This document shows, one piece after another, positions 23,086 through 34,944 of a DNA stretch of 64,000 bases. The stretch comes from Stenopsyche tienmushanensis (Eukaryota > Arthropoda > Insecta > Trichoptera > Stenopsychidae). The translations under genes and the position numbers were made by a program. The stretch is taken from contig WACJ01000403.1 of assembly GCA_008973525.1 (NCBI GenBank), forward strand, positions 186,001 to 250,000, read 5' to 3'. The notes below the pieces were generated by a model, which was not told where the DNA came from, did not search any database, and was given only the letters and a program-made list of their open reading frames with translations. Each line of letters begins with the position of its first letter. Position 1 is the first letter of the stretch.

Positions 23086-25221
23086 TGATGATTAATCGTA
23101 ATTCAGACAATCCAGAATAATAAACCTTTTTTCAAAAATTTGGATTCAAAATAGATTTTTTTAATTCAAGTGTTGTGACAGATTTGAACAAGGAATGTTT
23201 AAAACCTGTAGGTGAACCTGCAGGACAGCATGTGGTGTACATGCATATGCTAAGATACGCAAGTCGCCTTTAGGTAATAATAAATCGATCTAAAATCTCA
23301 AAATTCGCTACCAGTTAAAAGGTTAACAATATTTTTGACCGCGAATTTCATGCCAGAGATTAAATATACTCGCTGTACAACGCAGTATACTTCAAGTTTA
23401 ATGTTCAGGATTATTCCATCCGGCGAAGTGATCGTCACATCAATTTTGGCAATCCCTCGTGCAGACATTGTCTCAATACGCCAATGCTATAAATATATAA
23501 AGCAGGAACATCGAGCTTCACTCTGCGAATCTTCCGGCGTATAATCTTCCAGTTTGCATGGCGTCGGTACATAATCCGGTTTCGAGTCTTGGCAATCTTG
23601 GATGGGAGCTTATCCAAAATTAAGTGAACACTCATGACGGCTTTGCTTGCCTGGATACTGATAGCCGATCTTCGCTTCCCGACTTTGCATATCGTCTTCT
23701 TGAATCTCAGAATTTCCACCTTGCAAAAGAACCGCTAATGTTTCCATAAACACCCCGATTATCCGCTTCGCATCGTCTCAGACACTTTACGACCCTTTGG
23801 ACGAAAGTTTCCATGGCAGCGAAAGAGAGAAATTTTCATGTGTGGTACTCTTTGAAGATTCCTTTTTCTCCTTCGGCTTTGGAATACCAACGGCAGCTCA
23901 ACACAATAATCAAACTTTACCGTTTCCAAAGAAACTTTCGTGCGTGAATAATATCAAACATTTTTCGATAAAGCTTTAAGAGAAAAGTTCCGCGATGAAT
24001 ACGATAATTTTTCATATTATTACAATGGAGCTGTGAAACTTTTTCGTTTGAAATCTATCCACTAGATTATCGAACACTCTCAAAGCGGAGATTAAATTTG
24101 AAAACTTCACTAACATATTTACATGAGCTTTAGATGCAATATGGAACGATCTGAAATTTGCTCAGAGATCGATGCCACTCTTGGATATTGTTTGATATGG
24201 AAATCAAATACAAATCATTAAAGCGTCATGGATATTTTCTACGCTTTGAGAAGACATTGTTTGCTAACTTCAGCGAAGTTGAGTGGGGTTCGCAGCAAGA
24301 TTCATTGTATGGGTGGTAAAGAGTAAGCTCAAACCGGAACTTCCGCTTTGTTGGAAAAGCTCTCAGCAACGCAGCCTGCAATTGCTAAACGCACGCGCAA
24401 ACCACTTCAATTCAACCTACACTGTTTTCCCATTAATGAACCAACAAAATGTATCTACCTTCATACATCAGGAACATTAGCAAAATTAAATTTTGCACAA
24501 TCTAATCATTCAGCATTAATGACGTAAAATATTTCAACCATAATAGCATTAAATATACAAGACCACTAAGTTGCATATTACCATCAATAATGGTATATTA
24601 CGCGGTTATTCTTCACGAGCCCACACATTAGAACTCATACAAAATATATGCATACTGCAGCATTCGTAATTTCCATGATTTCCATTATAGACTCTGGCAG
24701 ATAAATCAGAAAGCTACATTATCTTCTCAGATAATAAGATATCAACGGACCAGCAGTTGCTTAGCAAGTTTGATTGAAAAGGAAGTCGATCAGCAATGAC
24801 CTCGTATTTTGGACTGTATTGACTTCAAATTGCGGGCATTGTATTTAAAAAATATATATAAAAATTGACAAAACTCACAGATCTAAAAATTCCCAGGAAT
24901 AACCATTTTCGCTTTACGATAAGACTGCTTTTCAAAAATGCTATAAATGATCAGTCTTATCATATGATCGTTAAAAACTTGAACATTAAAAATATTTCCT
25001 TAAAAATTTCATAGACTAATAAAGTTTCCAGCCAATGGATTATCTTCATAATGGGATAATATTACGCTGTTCCAGGTGTTAAACGAATAAAAATATCTAA
25101 CATATGATATATGGCCAAATATACGATATCCTTCATGCGCTTGCAATAATAAAAAATGATTAATGATTTGAAGTTAGCCTTTTGAGTAGTTAGTTAACTT
25201 TAAAATGACTTCAAAGTATGT
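23086..25221. other. Non-coding; 23.3-24.5 kb less AT-rich
   Basis: TTAACCTTTTAACTGGTAGC (minus strand, ending near 23.33 kb) looks like another TTAA-flanked piggyBac-type end without a partner. The 23.3-24.5 kb block is moderately GC-rich with open frames of 60-94 codons on both strands but no recognisable motif. The remainder is AT-rich. Confidence 0.4.
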
Positions 25222-25640
25222 ACATGCTATATTTGTATAACCACCACTTATCGTCCGTACAAATCTACTTATCTCTCAGGAACGCGCAGCGTGTATAACG
25301 CTTGTATATCAATAAATAAACACTGTTAATAGCACACAAAATTCGTTCATTTCTTCGAGTAAACATAAACAATACAATTGAAATCGATTAATTTGGATTA
25401 TCATTATTAGTTAATAAATTTGAATTATCGATCTACACAATCGTACTATGTACGCATGACACTCTCTCCGTCTCTGTTTCCCATTCACAATCTTCGAACT
25501 CGACGTGCAAAACACTCTTTTCGTCTCTCTTTCTTCAAACTCAACATGTAAGACACTCTCTCCGTGTCTGTCTTTCTTTGAACTCTGCGTGCATGAAAGT
25601 TCTTTCGGAACTACTGGAATTTGATCGCAAATACGCGACT
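25222..25640 (-). repeat. Dispersed repeat D with three internal minisatellite units
   Basis: The minus strand shares TTTATTGATATACAAG, ACGCTGCGCG and TCCTGAGAGA with 51975-52135, and TATTGTTTATGT and AACAGTG with 29167-29440. At 25457-25600 three imperfect units of about 43-54 bases repeat CACTCTCTCCGTCTCTG and AACTC. It could be a solo LTR with a repeated control region, but no TG...CA borders were fixed. Confidence 0.5.
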
Positions 25641-26500
25641 GTACTTCTCAAATGGTTAATAGATGAAATAATGATGTTCCTTTAATATCATTTTTATTAT
25701 CCTTTTTTTGAACGTGAAAGTCGATTATATTCAAGATTCCAATATTTGACCTCAAAAATAATTGAGGGTGATCAATTTTTTAACATCTATTTATGCAAAA
25801 AATATTAAATGTAGAATGTTGATATTTACTATGTTGACTGGGCGATTTTTATTATCAGTTTCAATTTATCAGTGCGCGAGCGATGGCATTCTTCACCGCG
25901 GAAGTCATTAGTCCTGGACAAATGATTTGCAGCAAAAAATTTAAACATATTTCTAATTTGTACACTATTATGTATAGTTTTACCTATAATTAAGAAGAAA
26001 TATTGGATAATAAAAAAATAATGAGCGACTGTAGATAAGTGTGTATTTTTATCAACATATTTTGTAGTTTTTTATTCGTCAAATAAAAACTTTTGAATAT
26101 TTTTAAATAATTATAAGTCAAACGATGAAGACGTTTATTATAAACGTGTTTGTTAAATTTCATAAAGAATTCTCATCTAGGGCGTATGAGAGCACTTCCG
26201 TGAGCTTGGAAAAAGTTCTTTCGAGGATGCGTTTAAAATTTCTCCTCTCATCAGCTTCGGGCGCTTCTTCTCGTCGGTTTATAACTTGGCAAATTTCATT
26301 TATATCGACTTCAAATTTACCGATAGTATTCTTAAACATTGGTTCTATCCGATACGAAAAAAAATTTTTTTGAACGAACGAAACGCCACCGCTTAATATT
26401 GTTTAACAGCGATGGATTTATTCCATCCAAAATAGGATTTATTCCAGATCATCCAGTATTTTTATATTGAATACTTAATGTAGTTCGTCAATAGCGAATC
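25641..26500. other. Non-coding stretch
   Basis: No gene. An 82-codon frame at 26125-26373 has no recognisable motif; what follows leads into the mariner relic. Confidence 0.5.
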
Positions 26501-26857
26501 AATAGCGAATTATTTATACCGCTATTGATGCGTTTGATGGAAGAAATTGCGATAAAACGACCCCAAATAAAGAATAAATAGTGCTCTTTCACCAAGGCAA
26601 AATTGCACTTTGAATTGCTTTTCCATCCACCGTATTCTCTGGATTTAGCTCCCAGTGACTTCTACCTGTTTGCAGACCAAAAAAGAATGCTTCGAGGAAA
26701 CAAATTTGGTCTCAATGAAGAAGCGATCGCCGAAACTGAAACCTATTTTGAGGTCAAAAATAAATCGTTCTATAAAAAAGGCCTAATTTAGCCTAAAAGT
26801 TGTTTTATTAACTTAATTATCTTAGTCATCCTACGAACTTATTGAGCGATGTGTTAC
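26501..26857 (+). pseudogene. Mariner transposase C-terminal relic with right inverted-repeat end
   Basis: The first frame reads NSELFIPLLMRLMEEIAIKR PQIKNK, then after a frameshift KLHFELLFHPPYSLDLAPSD FYLF and YFEVKNKSFYKKGLI. The mariner order is NSExYxxxLxRLxxAIxxKRP..VLFHQDNAxxH..PPYSPDLAPSDFYLF. VLFHQG appears where HQDNA should be, so the second catalytic Asp is deleted with about 15 residues; the third (SLDLAPSD) is kept. CTACGAACTTATTGAGCGAT at 26831 matches the right terminal repeat typical of one mariner subfamily, distinct from the 28 kb family. The left end is missing. Confidence 0.8.
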
Positions 26858-27997
26858 ATAGATTACCTGTACTAAATTTAATACCACAAATATTAAACTA
26901 AACCGAATGAATCTAAATTTAATCGAATTTGTTTCCAGGTCAAATTTGACAGTATAGATATTTGGTCCTTGGTGTTGGATTCACACAATGACATTTCGTT
27001 CAAGAACGCATTGTTATGGAACCAATTAACTAGTCGAGAGTCTGTCCTACGCATGTTTGTATTTGTAAGGCTCACACGTTTCTAGGAAACCCTTTAACCC
27101 TACTGTAATTATCCTTACAAAGGATACATTTGCACGGCACGCACCGTACGCAGGTTAAGAGCACCACTACACACCATTACAGGTCAGGTAGGAACCACCA
27201 CAACCCATACACCCCTACACAAAATCGATGATATACTATTCTTCTATAAGTCTATTATCAGCATCGGCATCTGAAAGAACTAATCGGAACTAGCAGTTCA
27301 GATTTACTGGCATAAATACGCGCGTCGACGTAAACACTGTAAAGTTTATACGGCTCATTATTTCTATTCGTCCAGCGCTTCCCCGTTATAAAAATCCAGC
27401 TTGTTTTTCTTCGAGCCCTAAATCACAGCAGTATATTCTAATTCAGAGCATTTCTTCGGAATTGGAGTAAATGAATATAATTCAACCGTAGCATTTTTTT
27501 AAGCAAGCCACATGAAACAACGCAAAACCGCCAGATGGAAACCACAAAGCAAATATTTTTTTCGCACTCAAGTAAACAAATTTGTTTCCACCATTCTTTT
27601 AAACGCTTTGGAATTTCTCGCAAAATGAATTTTCCTTATAAATTATATTGAGTCAATTTACATCTCATTTTAGTTGGAATACAAAAATCGCACGCGGTTC
27701 AATAATTCCTATCCTTTTGCACGAGCGTTCTTAAACCGCGCATAAATTATTCGCTTTTATCAATTTTTCAATTCAAAACTTCCCCTTTTATTACTCGAAT
27801 AAAACCGCTTTACATCAACATCATCCTCAATATCTATACCGTGGCTAGGATCACAATCGTGCCGTTCAATTTGTAGATTCGCATTACAATAAGATCAAAA
27901 TTGAAGGAAAATGATCATACAGATAAAAAGCTCATATGAAGCCATAATTCTTAAGCTTTTCAGTCTAGAATCAAATCAGGATAAAAATAAATTAATA
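26858..27997. other. Non-coding stretch
   Basis: A short TTAA-to-TTAA segment at about 27095-27155 contains ACGCACCGTACGCAGG and resembles the tiny element at 47.5 kb, but its ends match poorly. The last 70 bases match the flank of the mariner at 44.16 kb. Confidence 0.4.
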
Positions 27998-28883
27998 TCA
28001 GGGTTATCGAAAAGTATTCTCGTATTTTTAGACCTTGTGTTTGAACTCAATTTGTGTCCGGACACAATGATGGAAACATCTTTATAAGCTATTTTTTTTT
28101 ATTTAGATTGAATACCACAAAAGCCAGTAAAACAATCACATATGTTTATGATGAAGTAATAAAAATCCGCTGATCCCAATATTGGCTCCAGAAATTTAAA
28201 TCGGACAATAGAATCATAAGGGATGAACTGAAAACGGGTTTGAAAACTAAATTATCTCATCGAGTTATAGACCACTGTGCCAACATATTTAAAACTCGTC
28301 GGCAAAACGAATAGGATAGATGTTATGGGATAGGATAGGTATCGCATGCTTTCATCTAACACAACAATAACGAACGACGAAACAAACCCTTTTTGAATAA
28401 AGTGATGATAATAAATGGCTCATTTGGGATAATATACGATGAAAAAATCAAGTTGTTTTCTCGAAAAAAAAACTCCCAATTCCAACCCCTAAGCCTGAAT
28501 TGACTATAAAATATGTATAAGATGTATAAGTTTGTACATATGGTGGGACATGCAAAAAATAATTCATTATTAATAAAACCAGGAGAAATTACACTACGAA
28601 ACTACTAAGTTTATTATCGACAATTAGAAGTTTAGCAACAAAGATTAAAAGAAAAACCTTCGTATTTATTCAACAGAAAGACAACGACACCACTTCATAA
28701 TAACGTGCATCCTCATGAAGCAAAATTGGCACTGGATAAAATATAAGTCAGCAAGTTTTTACAAAAAAGAGATCGACGGACTGTCAAAGCTATGGAAATA
28801 TGTGTTCAATAATAAAGGGATATATATATATTTTTATTTGAACTTTTTTTACAAAATACGCGAATATTTTCGGGTCGCCCTAA
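27998..28883 (+). mobile_element. Mariner copy bounded by TA, internally deleted
   Basis: The left end TCAGGGTTATCGAAAAGTAT and the right end (inverted) TTAGGGCGACCCGAAAATAT are flanked by TA at 27996-27997 and 28884-28885. The 886-bp length is short against about 1.3 kb for full elements. Surviving coding pieces include a GTATGGTGGGACATG-like core (TVWWDM type), the HPHEAKLALDKI region, and RDRRTVKAMEICVQ near the C terminus. The segment from the RELGWELL region through SPDLAPSDFHLF is deleted, removing the third catalytic Asp. Many stops. It shares about 70 bp of left flank with the copy at 44.16 kb. Confidence 0.85.
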
Positions 28884-29166
28884 TATAACATTTCTGTTGT
28901 ATATTAATTTCCACGCCTGAATTGAAATCATTATTGACTCAAACGATGATCTGAACATATCCTCACATTGTTATAGCCAATCACTGCTCCAATTTATTGA
29001 TAAGCAATATTTAGATAAAAAGATCCACTTAAACAAAATATACTAAATACTGTAGCGTGATTAAATGAATAAATTAAAATAATAATTTTCGATTTTTTTA
29101 TTTTTATCATCAACCCCTAAAGGAGTACTATCCCAGCGCCTGGGATCCCCCCTCCACTTATTCGAA

Positions 29167-29440
29167 AGAGCACTCTTGTACATTGAGCTCGGAGATAGAC
29201 AGAGACAGAGCGAGAACGAATCGCAATTCGGGAGATAGAGATGGAAAGCCTTCCCGCATACATCGCACGATTGTATAAATCGTTAGCCCATATTTATTGC
29301 TTATTGAATGAGTTTTTGTCCGATTACCATTTCCTTCTAAAGCAGGAGCAAATGAATCGATTTTTTGTGTATTGTTTATGTAAAAAAAAAATACGTGGAC
29401 TTGTATGCTATCAACAGTGCTTATTTACAATTGACTCTGG
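29167..29440 (+). repeat. Dispersed repeat D, copy 2
   Basis: GAGATAGACAGAGACAGAG, TTTTGTGTATTGTTTATGT and CTATCAACAGTGCTTATTTA align with the minus strand of 25222-25640. The upstream 29.13-kb motif ATCCCAGCGCCTGGGAT is a 7-bp-arm hairpin. No coding content. Confidence 0.5.
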
Positions 29441-31960
29441 ATAGGAGCTGACAGAAAGTAATCGGTGTAAAGCGATTATGGACATCAACGACTTCATCGA
29501 TTTTAAATCTGCTCACTCCTCAAAAGGTTAAAGCGGGTCGATCTTGAGGATTGCAGAATGATCAGACTGTCTATTTTTTTTTTTTTTTTGGGGGGAATCT
29601 TGCCGGCTGATCGTGTTTAATTGTTGGCGTACAAACTTCATTTGCCGCCATGTTTCAATTTCGCATTACATTCACATCATCTGAAAGCCTCTGCCTCGTG
29701 ATCGTCGCCGTATCAGTATCAAACGATAAACTAAAATATTAAAGTTCATTATGTTTTAATTGTTTCCCTCGTGTTTGAGGAATTCTTCTTTTCGGTGTTA
29801 TATAATATAAGCGATCGGAGATAAAATAAAATCGCCCCCTTTACGGAGATAAAATAAAGGATTCCGTCGTATGCTGCGAGTCCGTGTCGAGGCTGCGGAG
29901 CCTCATCGATACTGACGCCCCTATTTTTCTCGTCGAGGCTCTTCATGCGCACGAATGTATCTAGCTCTCAGATAACCTCAGATGCTCCTCGTGGTGCTTG
30001 AAGCAGCCACGTTAAAGATTGCAGGCCCCGTGAGGCAGCGAAGGATAAAACGCAACAATACTTTTAAAAAACTTTGCTGCAAATTTTGTGTTCAAAGAGG
30101 TTTCCACTTTTGCTCTGCAATATTTTATTTATCGATCAAAATCGATATAGTATTATAAATATACGTTTTTTGACCAATGTTATAATCCATAAAAATAATA
30201 TTTATGGCTGGAATAAAATGAGCAAGAATATTATTTAGCATGTATTCAGGCATAGTGCATGCGCATCAATAGATGCTTCGCGCATTGTAAGGACTAATAA
30301 CATATTTATCAATTTTGACGAACTATTCAATTGAATTTGTTGATACACTAATGCGTTATATAGAGCTTAATTTTCTTCAGCACACAAGTCAATTTTGATG
30401 TGTGTTCAAACTTTAGATTAATAGGCTTGATTAATCCAATCTTCCTCGTTAAGACAACCATTGATTTGTATTTTCAAATCATTTATTACTTTCAAGTATC
30501 ACGTTATAGATAGAGCAGTAAGTATACGATGTTTGGCTGGCGTTGCTCAAATAATATCCAATCTTCTCCTACCAAAATCCACATTTCATCAGAATCCACC
30601 CAAGCTTGATTCTATTTAATTTAGGTCACTGAAATTGGAGTGCAAATTTAAGTATAAATCAGAATGAGCTTATTTTGTATTTGCAGGCACTTTGTAGTCA
30701 AGAATATTTCGGTCAAAAGAGTGATCGTTTAATATGACGCTTATGTGGGAAATGCGCGTTTCATGTGAACGGGGATTCCAGAATTTGTGGTTCAAACGGC
30801 ATAATTCCCTTTGAGCGTGTGTCACACACACTGCTACCCTCTATAAACATGATTAGGGTATGATTACTCAAATTTGCCCTCAGTAATTGTTGCCTGTCTT
30901 CCTCCGTATCGCGCAGGGTAGCTACCCTTCATGGAAGGCTGCCTTAGTGCCACGCTAGGAAGCGCACGAAGCACCGTCGGCCGAATCGTTAAACGAATTT
31001 TCATTGAACGCATTAAAATACCCCAGTGTTAACATTTAAATTGGTTAGATAAAAGTCGAAAATTCTCACACGTAATTGTGGCTTTATGATCTTTTCGATC
31101 GAGCTTAACAAGAATAATTGGACGTTTCCGCAATTCATTATGTTCGACTGTCCGATTGAAAATGGTCCAAATTGCGCCCTCCGGAGCGATGCCTCTTCTC
31201 AATAGACGCCAATATAAACAACGATCTATATCGATCCGCTGACGTCGGGAATGGGTTTATTTCGGTGGGCATAAATATTTTTATCTCATAACATAATATG
31301 ATGCTGAACGGCTCATTCCCGAGTCGCACTTGAGTCCTATTTTAGACTAAAACGAGTACACGCGAAATGCTCGAAGCTCCCTATGGACGGACGTGTGAGC
31401 GTCAAACACACTTATTGCATTCGGCCAAGGAACTACGTGACCGACATACACCACGAAATGATATCCTCTGGCTAATGTAATTCTTCGGACGAGTTAAGTT
31501 TTAAATAAATAATGGGAAATCAACAAACTCCACTGAGCATGCCAGAACAAATGGATTGCTCGTCGAATGATGAGTTGCCTTCATACAACATATTCCCAAA
31601 AGCTTTTTTCTTCTTTTCAGCAATACAAAGCTTTTAAATTTTATATAAAGAGCTTTCAATTACGATAAGATTTCTATCCTTTAAAAAATTACCTTCAATG
31701 TATTTTACTTATTTATCTCAAAAACGCTTTTATGTGATTGAAATATTTACATCAGTATAATTGGAATAAAATAAATACGATATGAAGGTTGTTTGTACAA
31801 TAATTATTTTTAAAAGCTTATTAAAAAAACATTATTTGATCATTTATTCTCCATCGATAAATACAACCTTCAAATACATGTATAAAAATTCTTATGCAAA
31901 TAAGTAATATAGGGTATTTCAATAGGGATGCTCAAAATTCGTTAGGGCTTTACGACCATG
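29441..31960. other. Non-coding; less AT-rich at 29.45-30.05 and 30.8-31.5 kb
   Basis: A run of 16 T followed by 6 G sits at 29574-29595. A minus frame from an ATG at 29946 (MKSLDEKNRGVSIDEAPQPR) ends in GATAAAATAAA repeats; it might be a small exon but has no strong splice signals. The block at 30.8-31.5 kb is moderately GC-rich without motifs. Confidence 0.4.
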
Positions 31961-31989
31961 TTGTTAAAGCAATGTCTATCAATATTTTT

Positions 31990-32180
31990 GTGAATTTTTT
32001 AATAGTGTATGGCAAATTATTATGAAATATTTTAGCATTGAACAACATTTGCAAATCATCAAATTTGATTTTTAAAATCAATGCTCCGTTCAAGAAATGT
32101 TCAGCACATTACGCGATTTTAATCTCACAATAACCAACGAGCCCATTTTAGAATGAATGGATTTATGTACAAAAAAAAAT
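31990..32180 (+). pseudogene. N-terminal fragment of a mariner/IS630-class transposase
   Basis: MKYFSIEQHLQIIKFDF, a stop, then NQCSVQEMFSTLRDFNLT resembles the start of arthropod IS630/mariner-class transposases (MxRYSxEQRVQIIxxYxxNxxSVxxxFRxLRxFF). About 50 codons with one stop are visible before the match fades and the LTR-like repeat begins at 32241. Probably the same family as the 42.77 kb relic, which also begins M(E)RY. The assignment rests on a short, diverged helix-turn-helix region. Confidence 0.45.
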
Positions 32181-32240
32181 TGTCAAGTTTAAGATTATAC
32201 ATATTAATCCGCGAAGTAAAGTATCTATCGTACTGATCAT

Positions 32241-32580
32241 AGAAAATGCCGCAAAAATCCCTAAGAGTACGAAGTAGCGACAAGGTGTGTGTGTCCAATC
32301 GGTCCGCTTTTCAGACCGTTGATATGACGAATGAGCGCCTCATGATCGAATGCCGTACCTGAACATGTCTACAAAACGATTACGATCTCTCATTACAAAA
32401 CAAAGAAGACTGATCGGGTGGATTGTTTAAATTTTACAATAAGTCGAAAATATTGTTGACTTTATTTTATCGGACTGGGTCGGCTTAATGTTTAAGTGAT
32501 AACGACGAAACTTAGTATATATTATAAAAACGGACAGAGTCAATCAGTGTTGATTTGACCGGGTCGATATTCTGCGTTTT
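32241..32580 (+). repeat. LTR-like repeat A with core promoter, copy 1
   Basis: This aligns with 34550-34944 and with the minus strand of 39522-39866. Conserved blocks are TCCAATCGGTCCGCTTTT, CCTGAACATGTCTACA, GACTGATCGGGTGG and TTTATTTTAT. A TATATATTATAAAAA box (about 32515-32530) is followed by AATCAGTG, whose TCAGT (32544-32548) fits the arthropod initiator. A promoter inside a dispersed repeat is typical of an LTR. No internal retroelement coding region or second LTR adjoins it, so these may be solo LTRs. TG...CA borders were not fixed. Confidence 0.5.
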
Positions 32581-33959
32581 GCGCCCCAAGCTCAGTTGCG
32601 CCCGTGGCGGGCGCCTGCTTTGCCACCCCCTTGTTACGGTCCTGCCATCCAACAAATTCAATCAGATTTATGCGACAAAGTCGTCGAAAATTAGACCTCC
32701 CGAATACGTGCAACCAAGCAAAGTCGCGGCGGACATTTGAACGACGTTATATTCCATACTCAATGCCATAAAATATTATTTCAAATAATAAATGTATATA
32801 TCATACACAACTTGTTTTATTTACATTAAAAAATCGAGCATCCTTATTTAAAGACTCTATATTTGAATTTAATTAAATCATGAAGGTTAAAACTCAATTT
32901 TCATTCAAAATCACTATTTTTTCTTACGAAAATAGGGTCTTTTTTTCATATCATCTTTATATTAAAGGCGCATGTTTCTGGATTCTTATTATAAATTATC
33001 CAGATTTTGAATAAATCATAGTAGATAAGTATTCTTTAAATATTGCTAGATTATAATATTTTACATATATCCTTGATCAGTTTCATATTCCATATTCGAA
33101 TCAATTAATTTCCATATCCTTCTAACGTACTCCAAGTTGATCATCAATGGCTCAAATTCATACATAAAGACTTATAGAACACCGTTTATTGATTCAATTA
33201 AAATAGTATTAAACGTGTTAGAACGATCATTTAAGATTTAATATTTGTATTTAAAAAAAAACTATTTTCTAACTGCAAAGACTTTTCATAAAAGGAGCAC
33301 GTATTTGATTTCGCGCAATTAACGTACCGATGCTAAAGAGTTTCGATTTCAATCGAGAAAAGCTCCGACAGGAGTCATTAAGCTACCTCAAAATTTGGAC
33401 ATTATCAAATGCGCTTCTGTGGTTCAAATAAGTGTGTTTTTCAAAGACGTCTTAATTAAGGATGTCTCCACAGTTTCGGAGGCATTCGGCTTTTCTTTCT
33501 CAATGGTATTAAATTGGATTGGATTGAAAAATAAATTAAATCTTTCACGACGCTTTTAGAAATACAGATGTCATGAAATCGCCATCTTAATGGCTATTAA
33601 ATATACAGACTCCAGACTAAGTGCTTTTACGCTATATTTAAATGTTAAATCGTGATCCAAAATCACAAGCAGAGAGCGATCTTCAAATAATTCGACCTGA
33701 GCAGGTACTCGATTTCTCATGGCTACTCATTATTCCATTATCATCCGTGGATTTAAATATGTACAGAATAAATAATACTATCATAAATGCAATTGTTGAT
33801 AGTCTCAAAAGTACCCAACTTAACGTATAGATGGCGATTGTGATTTTAAAAAAATACTATGTAAACATACTAATACTACCTTATAAAGCTTATGTTTCAA
33901 GATGCTACATTGCTTAATATTTGTTTGCCAGCCATCAATGGTGAACCTTCTTAGTACTT
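32581..33959. other. Non-coding; short GC-rich start
   Basis: The first 150 bases are GC-rich (GCCCGTGGCGGGCGCC) and differ from the sequence after the other repeat A copies, so they may be host flank. The rest is AT-rich with no recognised features. Confidence 0.45.
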
Positions 33960-34340
33960 TTGGGAAGTCTGTTCCTTTGATTTACAACAGTAAGATATTG
34001 GGTGGCAGAATTTAAACGAGGCCGTACGAGCTGCCAAGACGAACAACGCAATGGTCGACCAAATGAGGTAACCATCCCAGAAATGATGAAGACAATCCAC
34101 AAAATGTTATTGGATGATCGTCGACTGTAAGTGCATGAGCAATTAAAAAATGCTGTAGATCGCATATTGGCTGAAAATTTGGACATGAGAAAGCTGTACG
34201 CAAGATGGGTGCCACGTTTTCTCACAGCGGAAACAAAACAGCGCCGTGATGATGTTTCAATCCAGTGATTGGCGATATTTCACAGCAATAAGGCCGAGTT
34301 TTTGCATCAATTTAGGATGAAATATGGATCCAGGAACATA
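33960..34340 (+). pseudogene. Mariner transposase relic, SETMAR-like subfamily
   Basis: From 33990 a 93-codon frame with one internal TAA (34128-34130) reads VRYWVAEFKRGRTSCQDEQR, NGRPNEVTIPEMMKTIHKML, LDDRRL, then after the stop VHEQLKNAVDRILAENL and MRKLYARWVPRFLTAETKQR. This is the DNA-binding half of a mariner transposase (WVAEFKRGRTSCEDExRSGRP...WVPRLLT). The frame is lost after HSNKAEFLHQF; the next frame has DEIWIQEH at 34316, equivalent to the DETWIHHY block with the first catalytic Asp. The rest of the catalytic domain is missing, possibly removed when repeat A (34550) arrived. The antisense 96-codon frame here is a shadow. Confidence 0.88.
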
Positions 34341-34549
34341 GGGACCCTCCACTGACTCGAGATATTTATTGATCAATCCCGCTCAATAAAAATCCATAGC
34401 AAGTTGCAAAATCTGAATTCAATAGTCATGACCGCAAAGACAAGCTTATTCTCAAATTCGAATGGCCACATGCGCTCTGAGCGGGAGGTAGAAACTAGCC
34501 AGATTTTATAACTTAAAACTATAAGACTTCCATGAACATACAGATCATG

Positions 34550-34944
34550 GAAAACTCCAGGTAAATGCCGCAAACGTCTCTAAAAGAGGACGGAGTGACC
34601 ACAAGGTCTATGTATCCAACCGGTCCACTTTTCGGACCGCTTTCATGACAAGTGGACGCCATACTTGAACATGTCTACAGAACGATTACAACGAGTCCGA
34701 ACAAGACTAATCGGGTGGGTTTTTCAAATTTTATAATCGGTCAAAAATATAGTTGTCTTTATTTTATTGCGGGCTAATGTCGACTGGATCGGTCCAATGT
34801 TTAAGCAATAACTAAGAAAATAGGGATTAAACAACTTGGTATATCTTATAAAAATGGATTCAGTGTTGATTCTTGTAAAACAGAATGGACAAGTAAAATA
34901 AAAACCATATGCAACTCTCGACTGGGTCAGTATTCTGCGTTTTG
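34550..34944 (+). repeat. LTR-like repeat A, copy 2
   Basis: TCCAACCGGTCCACTTTTCG, TTGAACATGTCTACAGAACG and GTCTTTATTTTATTGCGGG align with copies 1 and 3. CTTATAAAAATGG is followed by TTCAGTG at 34859-34865, retaining the TATA/initiator pair though closer together than in copy 1. It ends in GTATTCTGCGTTTTG as copy 1 does. It lies just downstream of the broken mariner relic. Confidence 0.5.

Noticed and set aside
27095..27155. TTAA-to-TTAA segment as a second minimal piggyBac element
   Set aside because: The two edges match poorly, and TTAA is frequent in AT-rich DNA.
29749..29952. Possible small exon beginning MKSLDEKNRG on the minus strand
   Set aside because: Start context is weak, no convincing donor is present, and the end runs into repeated GATAAAATAAA.
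33935..34225. 96-codon minus open frame
   Set aside because: It is the antisense shadow of the mariner relic on the plus strand.
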